DNA from: Blautia sp. MSJ-9
GTDB lineage: Bacteria > Bacillota > Clostridia > Lachnospirales > Lachnospiraceae
Assembly (NCBI RefSeq): GCF_018919065.1
Contig: NZ_JAHLQG010000034.1
Coordinates: 80,661-144,660, forward strand
Length of the DNA: 64,000 nt
Direction: 5' to 3'
Under the pieces are notes generated by a model, which did not search any database, was not told the origin of the DNA, and saw only the letters and a program-made list of their open reading frames with translations. The position numbers and the translations under genes are program-made. Of this stretch, positions 42,599-51,608 are shown piece after piece. Numbering within the stretch: the stretch's first letter is position 1; each line of letters starts with the position of its first letter.

Positions 42599-44356
42599 TT
42601 ATGCCTTTTTCCAATTTGAGAAAATATCAGCGGAATCTTTCAGAAAATCATAGGAAATTTCTATTTCTTCATCTGTCACTGTTTTATTTTCATCCAGGAT
42701 CGGCCATGGATCGCACCCTCTGGAAATTTCTCCTACCTGATCCATGGTGAAGGAATTTCCGCAATTCTGGCAGACCAGCTTATCGCCTTCCTGTTTATAA
42801 TATCCTTTGCCGGAATCATAGCATATCTGGCAGGTGTTAAACGCTGTGCGTATGGTTCCTGTAGAATCTTTTACTGCAATCACTTCCATTTCTGTGCCAT
42901 CTACATCTACCGGGTAAAAGTTTGCATTTTCAGACAGTTCATCTGTCGGAATGACCAATGCATTGCCAGAAGTTACTTTTGTTACCTCATTTGTCATATT
43001 TTCAGAAGTTTCTGCTGTTGTTTCTTTTCCGCATCCTGCAAATGCTGTGATCATTCCCATCCAACAGGTATAAGTATAAGTTCCTGCCTGTTCAGGTGTG
43101 AATTTTATTATGTTTTTTCCCTCTGTAAAAGTATGCTCCAAGCCGAAATCCTGCAGGAGTATCTTGTAATTACATCCGTTGATATTGTCTTCTGACGCTT
43201 CAATCTCCCACTCTACCGGCTCACCTGCTTTGACAGTGATATTCGGATATTTGCCGGACTGAAGCTGGCTGTAGACATATTGTGTCCCGTTCTTTTCAAC
43301 TGCTGTATCTCCTGTTTCCTGTGAACCCGCATCTGCTGTTCGGGATATCTGCAAAGAATTCAGACCAGTCAGCGCAGTTCCTTGTGTCATCATTGAAAGC
43401 CCCATGACCACAATTAAAATTGAACCTGCCTTCAGTACCAGACCTGTAAAGCGTTTTCCAAGAAAAGCTACTGCAGAGCCAAATCCCAACATCAGAGGAA
43501 CTGTGCCAATGCTGAAGCAAAACATGGAAAATGCACCTGCCAGTGGATTTCCGGACGCCAGAGCTATAATCTGTACAGACTGTAATGGTCCGCATGGCAT
43601 AAGTCCGTTGCACAAACCTATAATAAAGGGAGTCTTTCTCTTATTTCCTGCCTTTTTATATAAGAGAGGAATTCCAATCCGGAATTTTCGAAGCCACGGA
43701 AAAATCCCCAGCATATTGATCCCCATGACGATCATAACAGCTCCTGCTGCCAGTTTCAGGATTCCCTGGATCAGCGATGAGGTCTGCAGATCTGTGCCAA
43801 ATCCGGCCAGTCCACCGACTGCCCCCAGGATTCCACCAACTGCAGTATAGGAAACCACTCGTCCTGCATTGTAAAGAAAAGAATTTCTGAACATGGCTTT
43901 TGAAATTTCCTCAGACACGTTTTTCTGCAGTGTCTGGGACAGATTGATGCCTCCGCACATGGCAATGCAGTGTACAGAAGTGAGCAGTCCGATCACAAAG
44001 AGCATTCCATAACTCATTCCCGAATCTGCAAGTGAAGCAGGTACAAGATAGTTAAGAAGTCCGAAATACTGCAATATTCCAAACAGTATTGCGATCAGAA
44101 GAATTTCTCCGATTGACTGCAATATCTTCTTTTTGCCGGACAGCTTTTCATAAGATGCAGAATACCCCATTTTGTCTATAATATCTGTAATATGCTTTAG
44201 CGATATCTGATCCGGATCATAGGAAAAAGAGGCTTCACCTGTCTCGTAGCTTACGGATATATCTGTCAGACCCGACTCTTTTTTTAACTTATTTTCTATC
44301 CTTGTCTGGCAGTTTATGCAGGTCATTCCATCAATATATATTCTTGCCTGTTTCAT
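42599..44356 (-). CDS. HMA-SafE-cupredoxin-DUF2318 four-domain membrane protein
   Basis: The product has 585 residues. In order: a heavy-metal-associated domain (GMTCINC, Cys13 and Cys16); a SafE/TauE-like membrane region of about six helices (roughly 85-320); a cupredoxin-like domain (about 360-450) with CNYKIL and TCWMGM as likely metal ligands; and a C-terminal DUF2318-like Fe-S domain with Cys509, 512, 529, 532 and 548 (FNTCQICYDSGKGYY, VCQNCGN). Handling of copper or iron at the membrane, with electron transfer, is likely. The ATG at 44356 has AAAGGAC upstream; a longer frame lacks one. Confidence 0.85.
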   Translation of the reverse strand: MKQARIYIDGMTCINCQTRIENKLKKESGLTDISVSYETGEASFSYDPDQISLKHITDIIDKMGYSASYEKLSGKKKILQSIGEILLIAILFGILQYFGLLNYLVPASLADSGMSYGMLFVIGLLTSVHCIAMCGGINLSQTLQKNVSEEISKAMFRNSFLYNAGRVVSYTAVGGILGAVGGLAGFGTDLQTSSLIQGILKLAAGAVMIVMGINMLGIFPWLRKFRIGIPLLYKKAGNKRKTPFIIGLCNGLMPCGPLQSVQIIALASGNPLAGAFSMFCFSIGTVPLMLGFGSAVAFLGKRFTGLVLKAGSILIVVMGLSMMTQGTALTGLNSLQISRTADAGSQETGDTAVEKNGTQYVYSQLQSGKYPNITVKAGEPVEWEIEASEDNINGCNYKILLQDFGLEHTFTEGKNIIKFTPEQAGTYTYTCWMGMITAFAGCGKETTAETSENMTNEVTKVTSGNALVIPTDELSENANFYPVDVDGTEMEVIAVKDSTGTIRTAFNTCQICYDSGKGYYKQEGDKLVCQNCGNSFTMDQVGEISRGCDPWPILDENKTVTDEEIEISYDFLKDSADIFSNWKKA

Positions 44357-44383
44357 GGTTTGTCCTTTCTTATGACATAAAAA

Positions 44384-44424
44384 AAACTGTAACAATAGAT
44401 TTTATGTTTCTATTATTACAGTTT
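44384..44424 (-). promoter_or_regulatory. 16-bp inverted repeat in the leader of the SafE fusion gene
   Basis: AAACTGTAACAATAGA (44384-44399) and its inverse (44409-44424) match at 15 of 16 positions with a 9-base spacer. It lies between the promoter and the start codon. A metal- or redox-responsive operator, or an RNA hairpin, is possible. Confidence 0.5.
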
Positions 44425-44451
44425 ATTTATTATCATATTATTTCGATAGGA

Positions 44452-44480
44452 ATTATATAGTAGTTTTTTACTGTCGTCAA
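44452..44480 (-). promoter_or_regulatory. Promoter of the SafE fusion gene
   Basis: On the minus strand TTGACG (44480-44475) and TATAAT (44457-44452) are 17 bases apart, a near-consensus promoter. Confidence 0.8.
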
Positions 44481-44593
44481 CCATGGAATACGGAATTTCA
44501 CAATTTTTTCATTTTTACATAAAAAAACAGAGACTACTCTCCATAACTGATCATCAGGCTATGTAAAGCAATCCCCGTTATTGTATTCCTTAA

Positions 44594-45379
44594 TTATTTC
44601 TCATCCATAGTGCGGAGTCTGTGTACAAGTTCTTCGCAGATCTCCAGTTCATTCTTGCCGTCTGTTTCAATGATGATGTCGGCTGCTGCTTCATATTTGG
44701 CACGGCGTTTCTCCATCAAGTCTGCGATGAACGGAACGGTCTTGTTGTTCTCGATCAGAGGACGGTCGTGGTTGTCTTTGACACGATCAAGGATTGTCTC
44801 CGGTTTTGCTGTGAGGAGAACAACACGGCCATTCTTCTTCATCTCTACTACGTTGCATTCTCTCATTGGAGTACCACCACCGCAGGAGATTACTACATTG
44901 CTGCGTGACTGCATTTCAATGAGAAGATTTGTCTCAAGGTCACGGAAGTACTGCTCACCGTATGTTTCGAAAATATCGGAAATACTCATTCCCTGTCTCT
45001 GGGCAATGATCTGATCCATCTCTACAACGTCCATGGCAAAGACATTCTTAAGGAAATCGGAGATTGTAGACTTTCCCGCGCCCATGAAACCGATCAGTAC
45101 GATGTTGTAGTTGAAAAGCTTTCTTGCCTGGATACGTTTACTGTTGGTACGAATGCATTCAAATACATCTGCTACTTCATCTTTGTGGCGTCTGCCTTCC
45201 ATTCTGTTCTCAAGCCATTCTTTCTGTTTCGCTTCCTGCTCCGGCTGTAAGATCTGAAGTCCGTTGGCTTCTTTATATGCCATGATGTCCTCTACGATTC
45301 TGTTTCGCATGATAAGTGCGTCCAGAATGATTTCATCACACTGTCCAAGACTCTCTCTGAGTATTTCTAACTGATTCAT
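44594..45379 (-). CDS. Chorismate mutase-shikimate kinase fusion
   Basis: The product has 261 residues. The first 85 resemble an AroQ-class chorismate mutase helix bundle (MRNRIVEDIMAYKEANG). The rest is shikimate kinase: Walker A GFMGAGKST, EMDQII with the substrate aspartate, YFRDLE with its arginine, SCGGGTP, RPLIE and the RRAKYEAAA lid. Fusing two non-adjacent steps of the aromatic pathway is known in some Clostridia. It is probably biosynthetic; other aro genes are not beside it. Whether the mutase half is active cannot be told. Confidence 0.87.
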   Translation of the reverse strand: MNQLEILRESLGQCDEIILDALIMRNRIVEDIMAYKEANGLQILQPEQEAKQKEWLENRMEGRRHKDEVADVFECIRTNSKRIQARKLFNYNIVLIGFMGAGKSTISDFLKNVFAMDVVEMDQIIAQRQGMSISDIFETYGEQYFRDLETNLLIEMQSRSNVVISCGGGTPMRECNVVEMKKNGRVVLLTAKPETILDRVKDNHDRPLIENNKTVPFIADLMEKRRAKYEAAADIIIETDGKNELEICEELVHRLRTMDEK

Positions 45380-45423
45380 ATCTTTTTCCTCTGTCTTTCC
45401 TATACTGTGGACTGTCCATTGTT

Positions 45424-45513
45424 TTAAGCTAATGGACTTCCTGCTTCTTCGTCCTCGTAACCTACTAACTCCACAGGCGTTGATTCGGGCAGTCCCTGTC
45501 CTATAACCTTAAC
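45424..45513 (-). pseudogene. Possible 3' remnant of an IS200/IS605-type tnpB
   Basis: A 29-codon open stretch ends in TAA at 45424, and its translation (including GQGLPESTPVE) looks like the C-terminal tail of TnpB proteins. Upstream frames are broken by stops. AATGGAC and GTCCATT hairpin arms and TGGACAGTCCA follow. The whole 45380-45766 gap (387 bases) holds no intact gene; the part from about 45520 to 45766 is AT-rich and shows nothing else. The assignment rests on recollection of the motif and could be wrong. Confidence 0.35.
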
Positions 45514-45766
45514 TCATCGTCTAAAGTCAATGAGATTACGGTAAACTTTCTTTCAAACCAGGGTAAAGACTTTCATCCTGACTTTACTGTTAATCTTTAT
45601 TATATCAATGCTTCTTTAGTATAGCAACCCTTTAAATCATTAAATTATCGCATTTAATCCATAGAATATTTCTATTAATTCGCCAAGTCATTCTATTATA
45701 CCTGTCAGACTGTATGGATATCAAAAGCATATCATCCTCTGCATTTATATGTTTCAGTTTTATCTC

Positions 45767-47011
45767 CTAATGGAAAAATCCGTGAAATACTTTTTCCACA
45801 TACCATTTGAAGCTGATTTTCTCAACAGATTTCTCTGCATAAACCGGATAGGAATCAATCAGTTCTCCATTCAGATAGTAGGCAATGCGTCCCAGTTTCT
45901 CCCCTTTTAGAACCGGAGCGCTGACCTTTGGTGGAATTTCCGTCTGACAGATTACGCTTTCGCCTTTTTTCAGAAGTATTTTCTTATTCCGGTCATCTGA
46001 TGTGACGCTGCATTTACCCCTCAGATAAATCAGTGTTCCTATATCCTGATCATCTTCTACCCCGTCTGTAACCAGGATTTTCTCTGTCTGCGGCTCCTGC
46101 CAGTAAGTTTCATAGTTATAATTGTAAGAACCGTAACTTAACAGTTTCTTTGTGTCACTCCACTTGTAGGTTTTGTGATTCGGCCATCCACATCCCAGAA
46201 GACTGACTACGAATGTCCTGCCGTCTTTTTCCCAGGCACATACATAACAATAGCCCGCCTGAGAAGTATAGCCGGTTTTTCCTGCAAGAACTCCGTCCAT
46301 CATATCTAACAGTGCATTGGCATTATGTACGGAAAAACTCCTCTTCCCCGTAATCTCGGAAAATGTATAATCTCTGGTCTGGGCGATGTGCAGGAATGTC
46401 TTATTTTTAATTGCATAGCGCATGATCAATGCCAGATCTCTGGCAGTTGTGTGATGTTTTCCATTTTCATCTTCCGCATCTAGACCGTTTGGGGTGATAA
46501 AATAGGTATCCTTACATCCAATCTGGGCTGCTTTGCGGTTCAACATTCTGGCAAATCCCTCTACAGACCCGCCACAGTGCTCTGCTATGGCAACTGCCGT
46601 GTCATTGTGACTCTTAAGCATCAGAGAATAGAGCAGGTCTTCCAGATAATACTGCTCCCCTTTCTGCAGGCCCAACTTTACTTCCGGCTGAGAAGCCGCT
46701 TTCTGAGAGACTTGCACGTAATCATCTCCAGGGGAACTTTCCAGAGCTACGATACATGTGAGTACTTTTGTTGTGCTGGCGTTTGCCAGAGGTGTTTCGC
46801 CGTCTTTTTCATAAAGTACTCTTCCGGAATCTCCATCCATGAGGACTGCAGATAATGCGTGCAGCTCTGTTGGTTCTGGTTCTTCTGCGACAGGTGTCAT
46901 GTCTACTGTCTGGGGTATTTTATATGTTTCCCCTTGTGCGGAAGCATAAGTCTGTGTAAACAATAATACCGCCGTCACGATCGTGACAGCGGCAATATGT
47001 CTGATCTTCAT
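45767..47011 (-). CDS. D-alanyl-D-alanine carboxypeptidase (DacF-like), copy 1
   Basis: The product has 414 residues: an N-terminal signal peptide, then a penicillin-binding carboxypeptidase domain with NASTTK (active-site Ser and Lys), SHN and LAGKTGYTS, and a C-terminal PBP5-like beta domain. It removes the last D-Ala from peptidoglycan stem peptides outside the membrane. The ATG at 47011 has GAGGTGG just upstream; a longer frame to 47035 lacks one. It follows the zinc-dependent phospholipase-like gene and scpAB, an order common in Clostridia. Confidence 0.93.
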   Translation of the reverse strand: MKIRHIAAVTIVTAVLLFTQTYASAQGETYKIPQTVDMTPVAEEPEPTELHALSAVLMDGDSGRVLYEKDGETPLANASTTKVLTCIVALESSPGDDYVQVSQKAASQPEVKLGLQKGEQYYLEDLLYSLMLKSHNDTAVAIAEHCGGSVEGFARMLNRKAAQIGCKDTYFITPNGLDAEDENGKHHTTARDLALIMRYAIKNKTFLHIAQTRDYTFSEITGKRSFSVHNANALLDMMDGVLAGKTGYTSQAGYCYVCAWEKDGRTFVVSLLGCGWPNHKTYKWSDTKKLLSYGSYNYNYETYWQEPQTEKILVTDGVEDDQDIGTLIYLRGKCSVTSDDRNKKILLKKGESVICQTEIPPKVSAPVLKGEKLGRIAYYLNGELIDSYPVYAEKSVEKISFKWYVEKVFHGFFH

Positions 47012-47118
47012 ACTCCACCTCACATGTCCTGGCAACTTATTGCATTAACGTTCCTGCAAACTTATCAATGCCTATAAAATAATTTATGCCAACATGTCCT
47101 GAATATGTCTATTGTTTT

Positions 47119-47913
47119 TTATCCGTTATAAGTGCGGTTCCATCGTGCACTCAGATGATAGGCACCCTCTCTCAGAGTATAAAGTTCTTTCAGATATTCA
47201 GTTGTTTCAGGGATGGCTTCTCTGTAAAGCCTCTCCAGTTCCGGTATTGGTGCTTTGGCCTCTTCCAGCGCTCCCTCTGCCATAAAATGTTCAATCATAG
47301 AACCGATGGATCTTCCTCCGCATCTTAGAAGTTTTCCTACAATACGGCGCTTTCTGCCGTGGTCATCGCATACCATGAAGTTTGTAAGGATTTTCATCAT
47401 TTTCATGGAAATATAGATATTTACTGTTTTCACAAGTGGAATGGCTCTGTGGATCACTTTTGCGTATTCCACCTTTGGGATGATACCGCAGGCAGGATAA
47501 TAATGATCCGGATCTTTGCCTGTTTCTTCCATGAGAACACGGTCAAATTCTTTTTCCAGAACAATATGAGGGATTACACCTTTTTCTGCCATCTGATTTA
47601 CATACGGATGACACGCGGAATCCAGCAGATAGTGGCATCCAAAACCAAGCAGATAAGCAAGAAGTGCCTCGTCGTTGTTTCTGCGTACCTGTCGCATTCC
47701 TTCTTCAAAAAATGCTCTGGCCTTCTCCTGATGCATATTGACTCCGAACTGTGTGACTGGATTTTTGGATATCATGTAGTAAAACAGAATATCCGGTCCG
47801 TGCAGACCAATCCTGTAGAGATCTCCGTGTCTGCGGATCAGCGCTTTCATATCTGATGGCAGTCTTCTATATACTTCTTTTCCAAATAAATCATGTGCAT
47901 ATGTGGTCGGCAT
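47119..47913 (-). CDS. Zinc-dependent phospholipase C family protein
   Basis: The product has 264 residues of the Zn_dep_PLPC family (PF00882): an N-terminal MPTTYAHDLFGKEV, GLHGPDILFYY and FGCHYLLDSACHPYVNQ supply His and Asp residues for metal binding. No signal peptide is seen, so it is probably cytoplasmic and not a secreted toxin. The start at 47913 has GGGGA 8 bases upstream. It lies between scpB and the carboxypeptidase gene. Its substrate is unknown. Confidence 0.88.
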   Translation of the reverse strand: MPTTYAHDLFGKEVYRRLPSDMKALIRRHGDLYRIGLHGPDILFYYMISKNPVTQFGVNMHQEKARAFFEEGMRQVRRNNDEALLAYLLGFGCHYLLDSACHPYVNQMAEKGVIPHIVLEKEFDRVLMEETGKDPDHYYPACGIIPKVEYAKVIHRAIPLVKTVNIYISMKMMKILTNFMVCDDHGRKRRIVGKLLRCGGRSIGSMIEHFMAEGALEEAKAPIPELERLYREAIPETTEYLKELYTLREGAYHLSARWNRTYNG

Positions 47914-48020
47914 AACCATTTCCCCTTCCTGTATCTCTTCAAGTTCTTGTGTAAATTGTGCCCTATACAGTCATATCTTTTTTGTAACTATTCAGTTTCT
48001 TCACAGTTACGAATCGAAAA

Positions 48021-48590
48021 TCATACATCCAGCTTTAACTGGATTTCTTCTTCTGCTTCTGCCTTGAAATCCTCAATCTGAACCGGATCAGGTACCGGCA
48101 GGGATTCCAGATCCTGTACACCAAAACAGCGCAGAAACTCTTCTGTGGTTCCGAGCAGAATCGGGCGGCCCGGGGCATCCAGTCTTCCCAGCTCTCTGAC
48201 CAGATTATATTCTACCAGCTTGTTGATGGCATGGTCGCATTTTACCCCTCGGATCTTCTCAATCTCTGCCTTTGTTACTGGCTGTTTATATGCGATGATG
48301 GATAAGGTCTCCAGCATAACATCTGTAAGTACCGGTTTCTGAGGATGCAGTGCGATATTGATCAGATATTCATAATATTCTTTCTTTGTACACATCTGGA
48401 AAGAGTTCTCCAGTTCTATGATCTGGATGCCTCTGTCCTCTTCCTGATAGCGATCCATCATGTTGCGGATGATCTTTCCTGTCGTCTTCTCATCCACTCT
48501 GATAGCTTTTGCGATCTGTGACAGTTCTACAGAACCGCCCATAGCAAAAAGTATAGCTTCTATAGCTGCTTCTGTCTCCTTAATCTTCAC
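48021..48590 (-). CDS. scpB: Segregation and condensation protein B
   Basis: The product has 189 residues with two winged-helix domains, including IAYKQPVTKAEIEKIRGV and RPILLGTTEEFLRCFG typical of ScpB. With ScpA it bridges the SMC dimer in the bacterial condensin. The start is a GTG at 48590 with GAGGA upstream. It follows scpA by 77 bases. Confidence 0.97.
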   Translation of the reverse strand: MKIKETEAAIEAILFAMGGSVELSQIAKAIRVDEKTTGKIIRNMMDRYQEEDRGIQIIELENSFQMCTKKEYYEYLINIALHPQKPVLTDVMLETLSIIAYKQPVTKAEIEKIRGVKCDHAINKLVEYNLVRELGRLDAPGRPILLGTTEEFLRCFGVQDLESLPVPDPVQIEDFKAEAEEEIQLKLDV

Positions 48591-48667
48591 TCAGTCTTCC
48601 TCATTCCTTATCCTTTTATTACACATTTCTCTTTTGTAGATCACACCTTCTAAAAAAGGAATTGCAG

Positions 48668-49507
48668 TTACTGTTCTGCACTCTCCTGCTGAACCTGTAA
48701 ATTTCCCTCTGTACTCTGTGATTCTTCTTCTGCAAATTCTGTAAGATTCTTCCAGGTATCCGGATCTGTTTTTACTTCGACAGAAATATCATCAAACAAA
48801 TTATCCTGTTCCACATGGATATGTCCCATTTTGATCAGTTCCAGGATGGACAGGAATGTAACGATCACCTGTACTCTGGAACTCTGGCTCTCCAGAAGAT
48901 CCCGGAAGCTGAACTTCCGGTGCGTGCGGGCAAAATCTCTGACCTCTATCATCTTATCAGAAAGACTGATCTCTTCTTTCTCAATGGTACCGAATTTGCT
49001 TCGGATCGGGTCGATCTTGTCCTCCTGTCTGCGGATGATAGATTTGTAAATGGCATTCAGTTTCTCCAGTGTGATCCCTGCAAGCAGTTCTCTGGGATCT
49101 ACCGGCTCTCTGTACTGAGCAACCTCATCCGGTATGGTAGGATCTTTAAAGAATACATTAGCTGCATCATCCATTTTATCTTTTAATTCATAGGACATGA
49201 ATTTATACATTTTGTATTCCAGAAGTTTCTCTACCAGCTCTGCACGCGGGTCTTCCTCTTCTCCTTCTTCATTTACCTCTTTCGGAAGAAGCATCTTACA
49301 TTTGATATCCAGCAATGTGGCTGCCATGACCATGAATTCACTCATGATGCCCAGATCCTCACGTTCCATGGCATGAATATATTCCATGTACTGGTCTGTG
49401 ATCTCCACAATAGGGATATCATAAATATCTATTTTATTTTTTTCGATCAAATGCAGTAACAGATCCAGCGGACCTTCAAACACTTCCAGTTTTACCGGAA
49501 TTCCCAT
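48668..49507 (-). CDS. scpA: Segregation and condensation protein A
   Basis: The product has 279 residues. The kleisin features are present: FEGPLDLLLHLIEKNKIDIYDIPI at the N-terminus and a C-terminal winged helix (VTFLSILELIKMGHI). The acidic region near 100 (EGEEEDPRAELVEKLLEYK) links them. It connects SMC heads. The C-terminal tail is longer, rich in Gln/Glu, ending in the same bases that look like a GTTACTG repeat arm. Confidence 0.97.
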   Translation of the reverse strand: MGIPVKLEVFEGPLDLLLHLIEKNKIDIYDIPIVEITDQYMEYIHAMEREDLGIMSEFMVMAATLLDIKCKMLLPKEVNEEGEEEDPRAELVEKLLEYKMYKFMSYELKDKMDDAANVFFKDPTIPDEVAQYREPVDPRELLAGITLEKLNAIYKSIIRRQEDKIDPIRSKFGTIEKEEISLSDKMIEVRDFARTHRKFSFRDLLESQSSRVQVIVTFLSILELIKMGHIHVEQDNLFDDISVEVKTDPDTWKNLTEFAEEESQSTEGNLQVQQESAEQ

Positions 49508-49594
49508 AGTGCTGTACTTTCCTTTTCAAATATATTTCGCAATATCATGCATTTCATGCCAATAACATCCAGATTTCCTGACCATTTCTCTGCC

Positions 49595-50413
49595 TTATTT
49601 TTTCAGCATACAAGGCTTGATATCCACGATCAGCAATTCTCTTGGATTATGAATCCGAACCGGAATCGTATGTTCTCCTGCCCCAGCGCTTACCAGCATA
49701 TGCTGACTGTCTCTGTGGAAATCTCCGCAGCAGAATGCAGGAAACGGCTGGAGCTGAGGAGAAAGCAGGCCTTTATGTCTGCCAAGTCTCACGATCCCGC
49801 CGTGATAATGACCACTCAGAGTAAGATCCGCTCCCCAGTCAAAATAGGTATTGCCGTATTTCGGACTGTGTGCAAGCAGGATATTCAGAGTGTCTTTCGC
49901 CGGCTCCCCGATCAGTTCTCTGACTTCTTCGGTATGAAGCTTTGGAGAAAAAGGCTTCTTATAATAAATCAGGGGAATTTCCAGGCCATGAATGATCATC
50001 CTGTTTTTTCCGACTTCCAATTCACAGAACTCATTATGCAGAATATGGATCCCTTCTGCTTTCAGTCCGCTTTCGTATTCCTGATAATCCTCTGCGATCT
50101 CATTCTCTTCAGGATTACTTCTGTACAATTTGTACTCATGATTTCCCAGTGCATAATAAACCGGATACTGTGCTGCAAGTCTCTTCAGAAGCACTGTTGC
50201 TGTTTCCATAGTTACAGGATCATTTCTGACGATCATGTCCCCTGCAATAAGGATTCCATCCGGTCTGTATTTATCAATGATTTCGAGAAGCTTTCTGTTC
50301 TCATGGCCAAGTTCTACGCCATGAAGATCTGCAATAACTGCAAATCTGACTCCTCTGGCATCTTTTATTTTGTCTGAATGAATCGTATAATGTACAGTTT
50401 TGAATCTTTTCAT
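49595..50413 (-). CDS. Metallophosphoesterase
   Basis: The product has 272 residues with the calcineurin-like motifs ADLHG, AGDMI, LGNHEY, AHSP and SGHYHGG, which bind two metals. It resembles YkuE-type phosphoesterases, though without an obvious signal peptide. The substrate is unknown. It is upstream of scpAB on the same strand with about an 87-base gap, and downstream of the molybdopterin-binding gene. Confidence 0.9.
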   Translation of the reverse strand: MKRFKTVHYTIHSDKIKDARGVRFAVIADLHGVELGHENRKLLEIIDKYRPDGILIAGDMIVRNDPVTMETATVLLKRLAAQYPVYYALGNHEYKLYRSNPEENEIAEDYQEYESGLKAEGIHILHNEFCELEVGKNRMIIHGLEIPLIYYKKPFSPKLHTEEVRELIGEPAKDTLNILLAHSPKYGNTYFDWGADLTLSGHYHGGIVRLGRHKGLLSPQLQPFPAFCCGDFHRDSQHMLVSAGAGEHTIPVRIHNPRELLIVDIKPCMLKK

Positions 50414-50443
50414 GTAACCTTTTCCTTTAAAATTTCAGATACT

Positions 50444-50466
50444 GGTCAAGCGAATATTCACAATTG
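50444..50466. repeat. Partial upstream ATCCGCTTGA repeat copy
   Basis: GGTCAAGCGAATATTC lies about 35 bases before the metallophosphoesterase start. It matches the left arm of the 35.7 kb copy only. Confidence 0.3.
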
Positions 50467-50477
50467 AAGCAGGGGAT

Positions 50478-51512
50478 TTACTTTCCAAATCCACAGTTCG
50501 GGAATGTACAGACATCACAGTTCAGGCAGAGTCCGCCTTCCCCGAGATGATTGATCTCCTCTGCTGTGATCTCGTCATCTGCCATCAGTCTCGGCAGGAG
50601 CAGGTCAAAGATGGTATTCTTCGCATACATCACGCATCCCGGCAGTCCAAGGATCGGAATCTGTTTTCCGTCTTTCTCATAATAAGAAACCAGCATCATA
50701 GCACCTGGAAGTACCGGTGCACCGTAAGATACGATACGGGTTCCTGTTGCTTTGATCGCACCTGGAGTTCTGTCATCCGGGTCAACACTCATACCGCCGC
50801 TGCATACCACCACATCGGCTCCGTCTTCAATAAATTTCAGGATATCTGCTGTAATCTGTTCCATGTCATCTCCGGGCATAGTCTGTCCAAGAATCTCTGA
50901 CGGGAATCTCGCAAATTTATCCTTCAGTACAGGGGTAAAAGTATCTTTGATCAGACCTTTCTGCACTTCACTTCCTGTTGTTACGATTCCGACTTTCTTC
51001 TTCTTATATGGAAGAATGGAAAAAATGGGCTGCTCTCCTGCTGTTTCTTTGGCACGATCCATCTTTTCTTTCTCGATCACTAACGGGATGATCCTGGTTC
51101 CTGCAAGCTTGTCCCCTTTCTTTACAGGAAAATCGCCATGGCGGGATGCAATCATCATCTCACCGAGTGAATTGACTGCTACCAGCGCATCTCTGCGGAT
51201 TTTCAATACGCCGTCAATATCTGCGATCAGTTCGATCTTTCCTTCTTTTATATCTGATCCATGCATGGTATCTGAATCTCCGGCACAGATCTGGTAAAGA
51301 ATCTCTGCACCTTCATTCTCATGAAGAATTCCCTCTTTCTTCTCCCACACATATAAATGTTCTTTTCCTACTGAAAGTAAAAGAGGAATATCCTCTTCTC
51401 TTACAATATGTCCTTTCTTAAAAAGCACCCCTTTTTTTACATCTTTGATGATCTGTGTGATGTCGTGGCATAAAATATGGCCGACTGCATCTTCTGTACG
51501 GATTTCTTTCAT
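50478..51512 (-). CDS. Molybdopterin-binding (MoeA/MogA-fold) protein with Cys-rich tail
   Basis: The product has 344 residues. The middle and C-terminal part carries the MoCF/MogA fold: VGIVTTGSEVQKG, CSGGMSVDPDDRTPGAI and PILGLPGCVMYAK. The N-terminal 150 residues resemble a MoeA-like half. The tail ends CLNCDVCTFPNCGFGK, with cysteines at 329, 332, 335 and 340 that could bind an Fe-S cluster or a metal. Similar genes accompany molybdenum hydroxylases in Clostridia, but none is in this window. GGAAGG precedes the ATG. Confidence 0.87.
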   Translation of the reverse strand: MKEIRTEDAVGHILCHDITQIIKDVKKGVLFKKGHIVREEDIPLLLSVGKEHLYVWEKKEGILHENEGAEILYQICAGDSDTMHGSDIKEGKIELIADIDGVLKIRRDALVAVNSLGEMMIASRHGDFPVKKGDKLAGTRIIPLVIEKEKMDRAKETAGEQPIFSILPYKKKKVGIVTTGSEVQKGLIKDTFTPVLKDKFARFPSEILGQTMPGDDMEQITADILKFIEDGADVVVCSGGMSVDPDDRTPGAIKATGTRIVSYGAPVLPGAMMLVSYYEKDGKQIPILGLPGCVMYAKNTIFDLLLPRLMADDEITAEEINHLGEGGLCLNCDVCTFPNCGFGK

Positions 51513-51608
51513 TAATATATACCTTCCTTTATTGTTTTTGCTTCCCGTAATTACCCATTTGGATTTTATTATACATCCTGTCAGTATCTTTTGTCAAAAT
51601 TGTTATAG

